Assembly (NCBI GenBank): GCA_028714055.1 | Contig: JAQTNB010000041.1 | Span: forward strand, 1 to 8,294 | Origin: Candidatus Omnitrophota bacterium | Lineage (GTDB): Bacteria > Omnitrophota > Gorgyraeia > Gygaellales > Profunditerraquicolaceae | Length of the DNA stretch: 8,294 bases | Reading direction: 5' to 3' | In this document: one piece after another, positions 1 through 5,603 of the stretch | Layout: every line of letters starts with the position of its first letter | Numbering within the stretch: the first letter of the stretch is position 1 | Notes under the pieces: generated by a model | Database searches by the model: none | What the model saw: only the letters and a program-made list of their open reading frames with translations | What the model was told of the DNA's origin: nothing | Position numbers and translations under genes: made by a program

Positions 1-234
1 CAAACCCGAAACCCAGATCTTCTTCGATTCGTTGAATTTACCCGCAAAACCGTAGTTGCCGATCAAAGGATACGTCAGAAGCAGTATCTTTCCGCAGTTG
101 GCAGGATCGGTAAGCATCTCCTGCCATCCTACCACCGCCGTATTGACGATCAATTCTCCGACAGCATCCCGCTGTGCCCCAAAAGCCTGGCCCGTAAAAA
201 CTTTTCCGTCTTCAACCATTAAAATAGCTTTCAT
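1..234 (-). CDS. carA: Carbamoyl-phosphate synthase small subunit, N-terminal part (cut by window edge)
   Basis: This is the glutaminase subunit of carbamoyl-phosphate synthase, which releases ammonia from glutamine for the large subunit CarB in pyrimidine and arginine synthesis. Only the first 78 codons are visible; the frame is open at base 1. The visible part is the typical CarA N-terminal domain: a start like MKAILMVEDGKVFTG, then GELIVNT, a GWQEMLTDP segment (family G-Y-Q-E-x-L-T-D-P) and TYPLIGNYG. The glutamine amidotransferase (class I) domain with its catalytic Cys lies outside the window. The ATG overlaps the TGA of the preceding LOG-like gene as ATGA, and an AGGAG (241-245) sits 6 nt before it, so both initiation by its own site and translational coupling are likely. 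Its position downstream of pyrR-pyrB-pyrC fits a pyrimidine operon; carB would be expected next. Identification is from remembered family motifs and is firm. Confidence 0.93.
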   Translation of the reverse strand, partial: MKAILMVEDGKVFTGQAFGAQRDAVGELIVNTAVVGWQEMLTDPANCGKILLLTYPLIGNYGFAGKFNESKKIWVSGL

Positions 235-695
235 CGTTGACTCCTATGCAATAATCTTTGAGCGGTGCCGACTGCCGCGGAAACCGAATGAACGCTGATC
301 ACGCCCGGTATCTTCCAGGACTTCAAACTAATGACCGGTATGGAAAACTGCAAACAATATGCGATCTCAGAAAGTGTCCCTGCGCCTCCCGGAAGGGCTA
401 TGACCGCATCTGCGCTTTTTACCACCAGCACATTCCTTGCCAGGCCCATGCCCGTAGGGATCACAATGTCAACAAAGGCATTTGCCTCATCTTTATCATA
501 GCCCGGAATAATGCCGATAACCGTGCCTCCGGAAGCCTTAAATCCAGAACAAACATGCTTCATTACTCCACTTAAACCGCCGCAAACAAGAATTTCTGCC
601 ACTTTTGGCAGTTTTTTGCCTAAATTATGGGCTAATTGCTCCACTTCCTTATTACATTGATGTCCACCGATTATTCCGATGACCTTTTTACGCAT
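231..695 (-). CDS. LOG/TIGR00725-like Rossmann-fold protein, possible nucleotide phosphoribohydrolase
   Basis: A 154-residue cytoplasmic protein of the LOG-like family, often mis-labelled 'lysine decarboxylase'. Seen: a Rossmann-type start (VIGIIGG, residues 5-11), a second Gly-rich turn (VCGGLSGVM, 37-45), GTVIGIIPG (57-65), Arg87 in GLARN, and the family signature PGGAGTLSE at 102-110. In characterised LOG proteins the PGGxGTxxE Glu and the preceding Arg take part in cleaving nucleoside 5'-monophosphates into base and ribose phosphate; the usual R-K pair is R-N here. E. coli PpnN, a larger LOG-domain protein, is a nucleotide nucleosidase, so a nucleotide-salvage or overflow role beside pyr genes is a reasonable inference but unproven. 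The length matches TIGR00725-type proteins (about 150-160 aa). It starts 22 bp after tRNA-Arg with only a weak GTAGG-like Shine-Dalgarno, and its TGA overlaps the carA ATG. Substrate unknown. Confidence 0.82.
   Translation of the reverse strand: MRKKVIGIIGGHQCNKEVEQLAHNLGKKLPKVAEILVCGGLSGVMKHVCSGFKASGGTVIGIIPGYDKDEANAFVDIVIPTGMGLARNVLVVKSADAVIALPGGAGTLSEIAYCLQFSIPVISLKSWKIPGVISVHSVSAAVGTAQRLLHRSQR
241..245 (-). promoter_or_regulatory. Ribosome binding site of carA
   Basis: AGGAG on the minus strand, 6 nt before the carA ATG and inside the 3' end of the LOG-like gene. It fixes the carA start and shows that carA can recruit ribosomes itself despite the ATGA overlap. Confidence 0.8.
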
Positions 696-717
696 GGCGC
701 CTACTGTATGGTAATTA

Positions 718-789
718 TGCCCCTGACAGGATTCGAACCTGTACTCCTGGCTCCGGAGGCCAGTGCCCTATCCATTGGGCGACAGGGGC
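718..789 (-). tRNA. tRNA-Arg (anticodon CCG)
   Basis: A full 72-nt cloverleaf folds on the minus strand: 7-bp acceptor GCCCCTG/CAGGGGC, U8, D arm GCCC-AATGGATA-GGGC, A26, anticodon arm CTGGC-CTCCGGA-GCCAG, 4-nt variable loop GAGT, T arm ACAGG-TTCGAAT-CCTGT, discriminator A. The anticodon CCG (bases 754-756) reads CGG Arg codons. CCA is not encoded (TAA follows), so the CCA-adding enzyme must finish it. It lies 8 bp after the EndoQ stop and 22 bp before the LOG-like start, with no room for an ordinary promoter or terminator. It therefore appears to be part of the long pyr transcript and to be cut out by RNase P and 3'-end nucleases, which would also split the mRNA at this point. Confidence 0.97.
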
Positions 790-797
790 ATATATCG

Positions 798-2036
798 TTA
801 AAAAAGACTCAGTTGTTTTTCGCCTTCCTGGCTTTTCTCCTCGGGTCCAAAAAGCGAGATAATGCCGTATTCTCCGTCATAGCCTGCCTGGATATTGACC
901 TTACCCTGGCGGGCGCGCATGATCCCATCGGCAACGCGCCGGGGAAAATTCTTTATCAATTCTTCCGAGGGGATCTTAAGCAATATATCCAGCTCAGTCC
1001 CGAGCCTTCCCACGAGACTGCGGTATTCCCGTTCTACGGCAACCGAGTTTTTGCCGACCCCTTTTGCTTCGGCGATGATCTCATCTAAAGGGATAAGGTT
1101 CTTGTACGGTATCGCATCCGACGGGACAAACCCTTCGGGCCTGTCCGCAAGCTGCTCGACCCGGTTCATCACCCCCACGGTTACCGCCTTGCCGCATTGC
1201 GGACAGCGGTTATTGTGCGCCTTGGTCTCCCGCGGAGAGAAACGGACCCCGCAGGCGCGGTGGCCGTCGAAATGGTATTTGCCTTCCTCCGGGAAAAATT
1301 CAATGGTCGACAAAAACTTTTTCCTGTCTTTGGTACGCAGGGTCTCGCGTATCTCCTGATAGCTTAAGCCGCAGTTAAAGATATTTGCCTCCCGGCCGAT
1401 CTTGGAAGGGCTATGGCTGTCGGAATTGCTGATAAGCGCAAAGCGGTCGAGCGCCGAAAGCCGCCAGTTCATCGCCGGGTCGCTGGAAAGGCCGGTCTCC
1501 AGGGCAAATATCTTTGAGGCCTGCCCTTCAAAGCAATCCTCTATCCTGTCAAAACCGGACATCGAGCCGAAAAGCGAAAACCACGGCGTCCAGATATGCC
1601 CCGGGATGACCATGCAATTTTCGTCGATATCAAAGATTATCCGCGCAAGCTCCGCGGCATCGAGCCCCAGTATCGGCCTTCCGTCAGAAGAAAGGTTCCC
1701 GTAACGGGAGAGCGTATCGTTGATCTTATCGACCGTCTTGAAAGACGGGGCGCAGATCACGTTGTGGATACGATGGCCTTTCCCGCCTTTCGAATAGATG
1801 CTGCTGATCTCGGCGGTCAGCATAAAATACACATCCTTATATTTAAAAAGCCCTGCCCCGGTATCCTCCAGGCGGCATTTCAACTCCTCAAGCCACAGAT
1901 GGTAGGTAAAATCTCCTGTCCCCATCAGGGTGATGCCTTTATATTTGGCCCATTCCGCTATATGCTCGATATCCATGTCTTTGGAGGTGGCGCGGGAATA
2001 TTTGGAATGTATGTGTAAATCCGCTACGAATTCCAT
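798..2036 (-). CDS. Endonuclease Q (EndoQ) homologue, PHP-domain DNA repair nuclease (TIGR00375/YqxK-like)
   Basis: A 412-residue PHP-family metal-dependent nuclease. Archaeal EndoQ nicks DNA 5' of hypoxanthine, uracil, xanthine and abasic sites, starting repair of deaminated bases; bacterial relatives are annotated TIGR00375/YqxK. Visible PHP ligand motifs: D-L-H8-I-H10-S, GTGD42F with H46, the E76 region (TAEIS), H88/H91, PGH147IWTP and SNSDSH (203-208). A zinc site follows: H259-x2-C262 ... C278-P-Q-C281. A helix-hairpin-helix-like C-terminal part (about 313-380) suits DNA binding. The last residues are QLSLF (408-412), a match to the bacterial sliding-clamp binding pentapeptide QL(S/D)LF. 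It starts 2 bp after the pyrC stop with a perfect AGGAGG, so it is strongly translated and operonic. The family assignment is firm; activity on deaminated bases is inferred from homology. Confidence 0.9.
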   Translation of the reverse strand: MEFVADLHIHSKYSRATSKDMDIEHIAEWAKYKGITLMGTGDFTYHLWLEELKCRLEDTGAGLFKYKDVYFMLTAEISSIYSKGGKGHRIHNVICAPSFKTVDKINDTLSRYGNLSSDGRPILGLDAAELARIIFDIDENCMVIPGHIWTPWFSLFGSMSGFDRIEDCFEGQASKIFALETGLSSDPAMNWRLSALDRFALISNSDSHSPSKIGREANIFNCGLSYQEIRETLRTKDRKKFLSTIEFFPEEGKYHFDGHRACGVRFSPRETKAHNNRCPQCGKAVTVGVMNRVEQLADRPEGFVPSDAIPYKNLIPLDEIIAEAKGVGKNSVAVEREYRSLVGRLGTELDILLKIPSEELIKNFPRRVADGIMRARQGKVNIQAGYDGEYGIISLFGPEEKSQEGEKQLSLF

Positions 2037-2038
2037 CT

Positions 2039-3349
2039 TTATCCGCCTCCTTTTGGATGCTGGGGTGCTTCCCGCTGGTTTTCGTAGGCCAGCACGCCGT
2101 TACAAATCGTGTATGCTACCGTACCCGGAAGCCTTTTCCCGAGAAAAGAAGAATTCTTTGATTTGGAAACAAGGCTCTCTTTCGTAACCACCCAGTCTTT
2201 GCGCGGGTCGACGATCACAATATCCGCGTCAACGCCGATGCCAAGAGTCCCCTTATGAAGCCCGAGGACCCTGGCCGGTGCCAAAGAAATCCTTTGCACC
2301 AGCCCTGTCCAATCCAGGAATCCCGGCTCAAGAAGTTCGTTTATGGCAAGGGAAAGCTCGGTCTGGAGGCCGATCACGCCGAATTCCGCCCGCTCAAACT
2401 CTATTTCCTTCTCGTTCTCCGTGTGCGGAGCATGGTCCGAGGCAATGATATCGATCGTGCCGTCCCCAAGCGCCTGACGCAGCGCCTGGCGGTCCTCTGC
2501 GCTGCGCAACGGCGGATTCATCTTCATATTGGTATCGTAACCTAATACGGACTCTTCCGTCAAGGTAAAATAATGGGGGGCGGTCTCGGCGGTCACCCGG
2601 ACCCCCTTTTTCTTGGCTGCGGCAATGAGCGCAACGGATTCCCGGCAGCTTACATGCGCAATGTGCACCCGTGCTCCGGCCTCAGCAGCCAATCCCAGGT
2701 CCCGTTCGACCCTCCTGAATTCCGATTCGCTTGAAATCCCGCGCAGCCCGGTGCGCGTAGAGGTAAAGCCAAGGTTGACTACGCCCGAACCTGACAGCGC
2801 GCTATCCTGGCAATGGCAAATGACCAGCAGGTCGTGTTCTTTGGCGGATTTAAAGGCCTCAAACATCAGTGCCGTCGAATCAACCGACGAGCCGTCATCG
2901 CTGATAGCCAAAGCGCCTTCGGCCTTCAGCTGTGCGAATGGCGTCAACTCTTTCCCCTGGCGCCCTTTGGTTATGGCCGCGCATATATAGACATTGGCTG
3001 CGGCGGTCTTCCTGATGCGCTCTTTCAGGAGGCGTATATGCGCGACAGAGTCGATCGCGGGGGCGGTGTTTGGCATCGCCAGGACGCTGGTGACTCCGCC
3101 GAAAAGCGCGGCCCTTGTACCGCTGGCAATCGTCTCCTTGTCTTCTCTCCCCGGTTCCCGCAGATGCACATGCATATCTACCAGGCCGGGAAGCGCGATG
3201 CATCCTGAGGCATCGATGACCCTCGCGGCCTCATCCTGCAGGCCCTCAGCCACCTTTTTTATCTTGCCGTGCTCGATCAGGATGTCCCGTACGCCGTCAA
3301 GCGCCTGGACCGGATCGATAACCCTGGGATGTTTAATTAAGATCTTCAT
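2039..3349 (-). CDS. pyrC: Dihydroorotase, class I (PyrC)
   Basis: A zinc amidohydrolase that cyclises N-carbamoyl-L-aspartate to dihydroorotate, third step of de novo pyrimidine synthesis; 436 residues, the usual length of the class I enzyme. Metal and active-site motifs in order: D-M-H60-V-H62-L-R-E-P-G, D152/D153 in AISDDGSS (class I enzymes use Asp instead of a carboxylated Lys), H180 in VICHCQD, H233 in HIAHVS, NPPLR (279-283) and D306 in IIASDHAPH. The usual CHxED reads CHCQD. The chosen ATG (3349) gives the family N-terminus MKILIKHPRVIDP; an in-frame ATG 25 codons upstream would add residues coded wholly within pyrB. The start overlaps the pyrB end by 17 bp and has no strong Shine-Dalgarno, suggesting coupling to pyrB. 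In some bacteria class I PyrC physically associates with PyrB; that complex is possible here but not shown by the sequence. Confidence 0.96.
   Translation of the reverse strand: MKILIKHPRVIDPVQALDGVRDILIEHGKIKKVAEGLQDEAARVIDASGCIALPGLVDMHVHLREPGREDKETIASGTRAALFGGVTSVLAMPNTAPAIDSVAHIRLLKERIRKTAAANVYICAAITKGRQGKELTPFAQLKAEGALAISDDGSSVDSTALMFEAFKSAKEHDLLVICHCQDSALSGSGVVNLGFTSTRTGLRGISSESEFRRVERDLGLAAEAGARVHIAHVSCRESVALIAAAKKKGVRVTAETAPHYFTLTEESVLGYDTNMKMNPPLRSAEDRQALRQALGDGTIDIIASDHAPHTENEKEIEFERAEFGVIGLQTELSLAINELLEPGFLDWTGLVQRISLAPARVLGLHKGTLGIGVDADIVIVDPRKDWVVTKESLVSKSKNSSFLGKRLPGTVAYTICNGVLAYENQREAPQHPKGGG
2046..2051 (-). promoter_or_regulatory. Ribosome binding site of the EndoQ gene
   Basis: AGGAGG, 9 nt before the ATG, formed by the Gly-rich last codons of pyrC (protein end PKGGG). 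It is the strongest Shine-Dalgarno in the window and sets the EndoQ start 2 bp beyond the pyrC stop. Confidence 0.85.
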
Positions 3350-4277
3350 TCTTCTGCTCGCGCCCCTGGGAAACCAGGAACAACACCGCCATGCGCACGG
3401 CAATACCGTTGGTGACCTGTTCAAGGATCACGGAATTTTCCCCGTCGGCAACGCTGCTTTCGATCTCGATGCCGCGGTTAAGCGGCCCCGGATGCATGAC
3501 CAGTATCCCTTTTTTGGCTTTTTGGATCCGTTCCTGCGTGATGCCGAAATCCTGAAAATACTCCAATTGTAACGGGAACGCTCCCTGGGTGTCGCGCTCA
3601 AACTGCATGCGCAGCACATTGACCGCATCTGCTTCCCGCAGCGCCTCTTCAATCCGGTGCGTGACCGAAACGCCCATGCGCTCTATCCCCGGAGGGATCA
3701 GCATCGGAGGGGCGCATACCGTAACGCGCGCGCCCAGCTTTGTCAAGCCCCAGATATTGGAGCGGGCGACCCGCGAATGCGCGATATCGCCGACGATGCT
3801 CACCTTCATATCCTTGATCCTGCCGAGCTTTTCTTTCAGGGTAAACATATCCAGGAGCGCCTGGGTAGGATGTTCGTGCCACCCGTCTCCCGCATTGACA
3901 ACGCTGATACCGACATGGCGCGCCAGGATCGCCGCCGCCCCGGAACAGTTGTGCCTCATGACGATGATATCGGCCTTCAGCGCCTCGATATTCGTCCCGG
4001 TATCGATCAGGGTTTCGCCCTTCTGCACGCTGGAAGTCTCGGTGGCGATGTTGATAACGTCTGCGGAAAGCCTTTTTGCGGCGATCTCAAAAGAGATACG
4101 CGTACGGGTGGAAGGCTCGTAAAACAGGTTGACCACGGTCTTTCCGCGCAGGGCAGGGACTTTTTTTATCTCGCGCGTGGTCACCTCTTTAAAAGATTCG
4201 GCGGTACTCAGGATAAACCCTATTTCCTCGGGGGTAAGTTCTTCCAGTCCCAGAAGGTCTTTACGCTTCCACAGCAT
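3333..4277 (-). CDS. pyrB: Aspartate carbamoyltransferase catalytic subunit
   Basis: Condenses carbamoyl phosphate with aspartate to give carbamoyl-aspartate, the committed step of pyrimidine synthesis. It has 314 residues, the normal catalytic-chain length. Carbamoyl-phosphate site motifs: Y-E-P-S56-T-R-T-R60, the mobile-loop Lys in SSVQK86GET, RHN (108-110) and HPTQ (136-139). Aspartate-domain motifs: the RMQFER stretch near 222-227 and HPGPLNRGIEI near 265. No pyrI regulatory subunit gene lies beside it, which is normal when pyrB is paired with a class I pyrC. It starts 11 bp after the pyrR stop; an AAAGGAT about 14 nt before the ATG is a rather distant Shine-Dalgarno. The start is supported by the family-like opening RKDLLGLEELTPEEI. 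Its 3' end overlaps pyrC by 17 bp. Confidence 0.97.
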   Translation of the reverse strand: MLWKRKDLLGLEELTPEEIGFILSTAESFKEVTTREIKKVPALRGKTVVNLFYEPSTRTRISFEIAAKRLSADVINIATETSSVQKGETLIDTGTNIEALKADIIVMRHNCSGAAAILARHVGISVVNAGDGWHEHPTQALLDMFTLKEKLGRIKDMKVSIVGDIAHSRVARSNIWGLTKLGARVTVCAPPMLIPPGIERMGVSVTHRIEEALREADAVNVLRMQFERDTQGAFPLQLEYFQDFGITQERIQKAKKGILVMHPGPLNRGIEIESSVADGENSVILEQVTNGIAVRMAVLFLVSQGREQKNEDLN

Positions 4278-4288
4278 AGCCGGTTTTT

Positions 4289-4828
4289 CTATCCTTTTTC
4301 AACGATTGCGACCTCATCTTTGCCGTCCACTTCCTGGAGCCTTACCTCGACGGTTTCGCTCTGCGCCGTCGGGATGTTCTTGCCGACAAAATCGGCCCGG
4401 ATCGGCAGTTCCCGGTGGCCGCGGTCGATTAAAACGGCCAGTTGTATGTTTTTTGGCCTGCCGAAGTCGATCAAGGCATCCAGCGCCGCCCTTATCGTCC
4501 TCCCCGTATACAACACGTCATCGACCAAAATAACGTTCTTGGCGGTAATATCAAAACCGATCTCGGTTTTATGCACCACCGGCTGAGCGGCAACCAGTGT
4601 CAGGTCATCGCGGTATAGCGTGATATCCAGGGACCCGACCGGGACGAGCGCGTTATCTATCCTTTTAATACAGTCTGCGAGCCGGCGCGCAAGATATGCC
4701 CCCCGGGTGCGTATGCCTATCAGACACAGCTCGTCGGTCCCCTTGTTTTTCTCCAGTATCTCGTGGGCGATGCGTATCAGGCTCCGGGAGAGCGCTTCAT
4801 TATCCAGGACTTTTGCTTTCTCTTTCAT
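4289..4828 (-). CDS. pyrR: PyrR: pyr operon RNA-binding attenuator / uracil phosphoribosyltransferase
   Basis: A 179-residue type I phosphoribosyltransferase-fold protein. In Bacillus and relatives PyrR binds pyr leader RNA when UMP is high and promotes termination; it also has uracil phosphoribosyltransferase activity. In several other bacteria only the enzymatic role is retained. Seen: the PRPP-binding motif VILVDDVLYTGRT at 99-111, the LIGIRTRG loop (36-43), the flexible-loop segment LDITLYRDDL (67-76) and VLIDRGHRELPIRADFVG near the C-terminus. The length is typical. ATG at 4828 gives the family start MKEKAKVLDNEAL. An in-frame ATG at 4927 would add 33 residues encoded by the leader and its terminator and is rejected. 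No Shine-Dalgarno is visible; the stop of a candidate leader peptide lies 4 nt before the ATG, so re-initiation may drive its translation. First gene of the operon, directly behind an intrinsic terminator. Confidence 0.96.
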   Translation of the reverse strand: MKEKAKVLDNEALSRSLIRIAHEILEKNKGTDELCLIGIRTRGAYLARRLADCIKRIDNALVPVGSLDITLYRDDLTLVAAQPVVHKTEIGFDITAKNVILVDDVLYTGRTIRAALDALIDFGRPKNIQLAVLIDRGHRELPIRADFVGKNIPTAQSETVEVRLQEVDGKDEVAIVEKG

Positions 4829-4832
4829 GGTT

Positions 4833-4904
4833 TTAGGCAATAAAAAACCCAACCGCTGTTTCTTCAGTCCGGTTGGGTATGGTTTTTGCGTTCGTATGGG
4901 CCAT
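4833..4904 (-). CDS. Candidate pyr leader peptide (23 codons)
   Basis: A short ORF of 23 codons plus TAA. It begins ATG-GCC-CAT-ACG with AAGGTGA just upstream (AAGG is 6 nt from the ATG) and ends GTT-GGG-TTT-TTT-ATT-GCC-TAA. Its codons run through both arms and the T-tract of the leader terminator, and its stop is 4 nt before the pyrR ATG, in another frame. This is the geometry of enteric pyrL, where a ribosome close behind RNA polymerase blocks terminator folding. Against it: there is no U-rich pause tract before the hairpin as in E. coli pyrBI, and a peptide this short could arise by chance. Not a proven gene. Confidence 0.4.
   Translation of the reverse strand: MAHTNAKTIPNRTEETAVGFFIA
4841..4878 (-). 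terminator. Intrinsic terminator / attenuator in the pyr leader
   Basis: On the minus strand a perfect 9-bp stem, ACCCAACCG (4870-4878) with CGGTTGGGT (4847-4855), encloses a 14-nt loop (an inner CTG/CAG pairing is possible) and runs straight into a T-rich tract (4841-4847). It lies about 75-110 nt downstream of the expected transcription start and 12 nt before the pyrR ATG. A terminator between promoter and first gene implies conditional read-through. It would also stop transcripts coming from the large gene upstream, which has no clear terminator of its own. Confidence 0.88.
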
Positions 4905-4914
4905 TGCTCACCTT

Positions 4915-4937
4915 GCCAGCTTCTCATGAGCCAGCTT
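4915..4937 (-). repeat. Direct repeat AAGCTGGC x2 in the pyr leader
   Basis: Two exact copies of AAGCTGGC (4930-4937 and 4915-4922 on the minus strand) are separated by 7 nt containing the palindrome CTCATGAG minus its last base pair partner. They sit roughly 15-38 nt after the expected transcription start, before the terminator. They could be part of an RNA fold or an operator; no clear Bacillus-type PyrR binding loop was recognised, so the role is open. Confidence 0.45.
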
Positions 4938-4958
4938 AAAGGTTAATTTATTTGAATA

Positions 4959-4987
4959 ATTATAGCGGCGCGGGTGCGGTTTGTCAA
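4959..4987 (-). promoter_or_regulatory. Sigma-70 promoter of the pyr operon
   Basis: Perfect consensus: TTGACA (4987-4982), 17-nt spacer (4981-4965), TATAAT (4964-4959). Transcription should begin near 4952, giving a leader of about 124 nt before the pyrR ATG. The promoter starts 31 bp after the stop of the large upstream gene. A promoter this strong fits control by attenuation rather than by weak initiation. Confidence 0.92.
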
Positions 4988-5018
4988 GAAAAAATGGCAC
5001 AAAACATTACCGCGCTTA

Positions 5019-5603
5019 TCACCTCCTCCTGGTACCCAGGTTAGGAACCGCATCTCTCCAGTCATCCGTAACAAATCCGTCAGGATTAATCATTGTCGCG
5101 TGGAACTCCGGCGTGCCGCCCGTGCCCGGCGTATATACGATATAACCGCGGCCTCCTACGATTCGCACTTCGCCATCGCCATTTCCGACAGACAGGCCAT
5201 GAGTAGCAAAATTAGTGGCTACCGCATCGATAAAGCGCGTCCCTTGGGGCCCGGAAGCGGAGTTGCAACTATTAAAAATCACAAGCGCCGTATTCTCGCC
5301 ATTCACGCCAGCACCCCTCAATAAGTCTCCCATGTCACCGCCGCTTACAATATCAACCTCACCGGTAGCCGTATTGGGCAGCTCTAACCCGGCTATTGGC
5401 GATGATAGGGAAGCGGATTCGCCGCCGTGGAGCGTTATGACAACCGAGCTCGGAGATTCCCCGGGAAGCGCGAGCACTTCTGCAAGCTCGTTCCAACTGG
5501 TAACGATCACGAAATCATCGTTTACGCTCATGCTGTCCTTTACCCATTCCCGGGCACTGCCTACGACTTCCGGATCGGAATCCGCTAATACAAAAATGGT
5601 GCC
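5019..5603 (-). other. Predicted caspase-fold cysteine peptidase-like domain within the giant protein
   Basis: Visible residues about 898-1091. Strand TIFVLADSD, helix GSAREWVKD, strand DDFVIVTS, then a hydrophobic strand ending in the His-Gly pair (VVITLHGG, His codon 5427-5429). An acidic insert follows, then GGDMGDLLRGAG, and a hydrophobic strand ending in the candidate nucleophile (ALVIFNSCNSA, Cys codon 5265-5267), then GTRFIDAVATNFATHGLSV. His and Cys are 54 residues apart, close to the separation in C80 (MARTX/TcdB autoprocessing) and caspase-like domains. The GG-x-L and post-Cys FI-x-A-L-like helix resemble C80. Unlike C80, few basic residues are present for inositol-phosphate binding. 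The fold assignment is by eye. Confidence 0.5.

Noticed and set aside
718..789. tRNA as an integration site for a mobile element
   Set aside because: No integrase, no duplicated tRNA 3' end and no foreign-looking genes flank it; the neighbours are housekeeping genes in a tight operon.
636..1088. Plus-strand ORF of 150 codons crossing the tRNA and the EndoQ 3' end
   Set aside because: It runs antisense through a perfect tRNA and a conserved enzyme, and its product resembles no known family.
3350..3424. In-frame upstream ATG giving pyrC 25 extra residues
   Set aside because: The extra stretch lies wholly within pyrB in another frame and is unlike dihydroorotase N-termini; the ATG at 3349 matches the family.
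3657..4586. Plus-strand ORF of 309 codons opposite pyrB and pyrR
   Set aside because: It is an antisense shadow of two well-conserved genes, with a product rich in Arg/His and no recognisable domain.
4829..4927. In-frame N-terminal extension of pyrR from an ATG at 4927 (33 extra residues)
   Set aside because: The extension is encoded by the leader and its intrinsic terminator, has no Shine-Dalgarno, and PyrR proteins begin at the MKEKAKVLDNEAL-type start.
4853..4937. Bacillus-type PyrR binding loop in the leader
   Set aside because: I could not find the conserved loop core of the Bacillus-type binding site or its surrounding stem with confidence; the GGACTGAAG segment in the terminator loop is only a weak resemblance.
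4988..5018. Terminator between the giant gene and the pyr promoter
   Set aside because: A T-run is present before the promoter on the minus strand, but no convincing GC stem precedes it.
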